From Desulfocucumis sp964643075 (GTDB lineage Bacteria > Bacillota > Desulfotomaculia > Desulfotomaculales > Desulfocucumaceae), in contig CAZXQO010000001.1 in assembly GCA_964643075.1 (NCBI GenBank), positions 155,494 through 219,493 of the forward strand: DNA of 64,000 nt, given 5' to 3'. Below, piece after piece: positions 63,911 through 64,000 of the stretch. How positions within the stretch are numbered: the stretch's first letter is position 1; each line of letters begins with the position of its first letter. Position numbers and translations under genes: made by a program. The notes under the pieces are model-generated. The model did no database searches and was not told where the DNA came from. It saw only the letters and a program-made list of their open reading frames with translations.

Positions 63911-64000
63911 CAGTCCTCGTATCAAGTTGAACGGGAACCCTGACTAATCACAATGTCATTAACTTAAGGATTTTTAAAATATAAGGAGTCAAATATCTGT

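Noticed and set aside
1..64000. CRISPR arrays, tRNA or rRNA genes, intact transposases
   Set aside because: No repeat-spacer series, no cloverleaf with GTTCGAATC-type arm and no DDE or serine recombinase protein was found on reading both strands; a tRNA search program was not available.

Overview
The window reads as a chromosomal segment of a Gram-positive, spore-former-like anaerobe, most likely a Desulfotomaculum/Pelotomaculum-type member of the Peptococcaceae. This is inferred from AGGAGG ribosome sites, frequent GTG/TTG starts, copper-amine-oxidase-type surface domains, Nif11-like leader peptides, and a class II c-di-GMP riboswitch signature. There is no taxonomic marker (rRNA, tRNA) in the window.

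Layout. (1) 1-12088, minus strand: a proteusin/NHLP RiPP locus. It has a PoyD-type radical SAM epimerase cut by the left edge (and not visible as a closed ORF), three Nif11-type precursors with short hydrophobic cores, two NHLM ABC exporters, an HlyD adaptor, a dicarboxylate-type symporter and two orphan substrate-binding lipoproteins. (2) 12312-16321: a PIN-toxin remnant, a large hybrid histidine kinase and a divergent OmpR-type regulator. (3) 16417-21663: a surface glycosylation operon (GT39, GT2, GtrA, GalE, truncated glycosyltransferase). (4) 22304-23920: a secreted ankyrin protein. (5) 24012-32105: a MacAB-like efflux operon, a two-component system and several decaying small genes. (6) 32327-36736: a sensor diguanylate cyclase behind a periplasmic-binding lipoprotein and a c-di-GMP-II riboswitch candidate. 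(7) 37171-42567: adenine deaminase, methyltransferase, DUF3795 protein, LysR regulator and a HEAT-like protein. (8) 42662-51085: a 2807-residue NdvB-type cyclic beta-glucan synthase. (9) 51424-56411: a second OmpR two-component system, a His-rich protein, an ArsC-like protein, an MFS exporter and a small membrane protein. (10) 56741-64000: secreted proteins, a membrane LuxR regulator, a rhodanese lipoprotein and a papain-like secreted protease.

The strongest new signals are regulatory. Four promoters between 21.7 and 32.1 kb share one architecture: five or six CTGAA-type half-sites at exact 11-bp phase, ending 10 bp from a TATTAT/TATAAT -10 box. They lie upstream of the glycosylation operon, the efflux operon, the two-component operon itself and a truncated small gene. 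This points to an autoregulated envelope-stress regulon, in which the efflux operon apparently acquired its promoter from a duplicated GT39 5' end that still lies in its leader. A comparable TAAA-phased operator precedes the His-rich gene near 54.1 kb. Upstream of the diguanylate cyclase operon, the leader matches the class II c-di-GMP aptamer core, with a competing hairpin. In the RiPP locus, a long stem-loop separates the precursors from the epimerase.

Several genes are decaying: a FlxA-like frameshift, a GT39 5' fragment, a truncated glycosyltransferase, a signal-peptide-less small protein and a PIN remnant. I saw no CRISPR array, tRNA, rRNA or intact insertion sequence.
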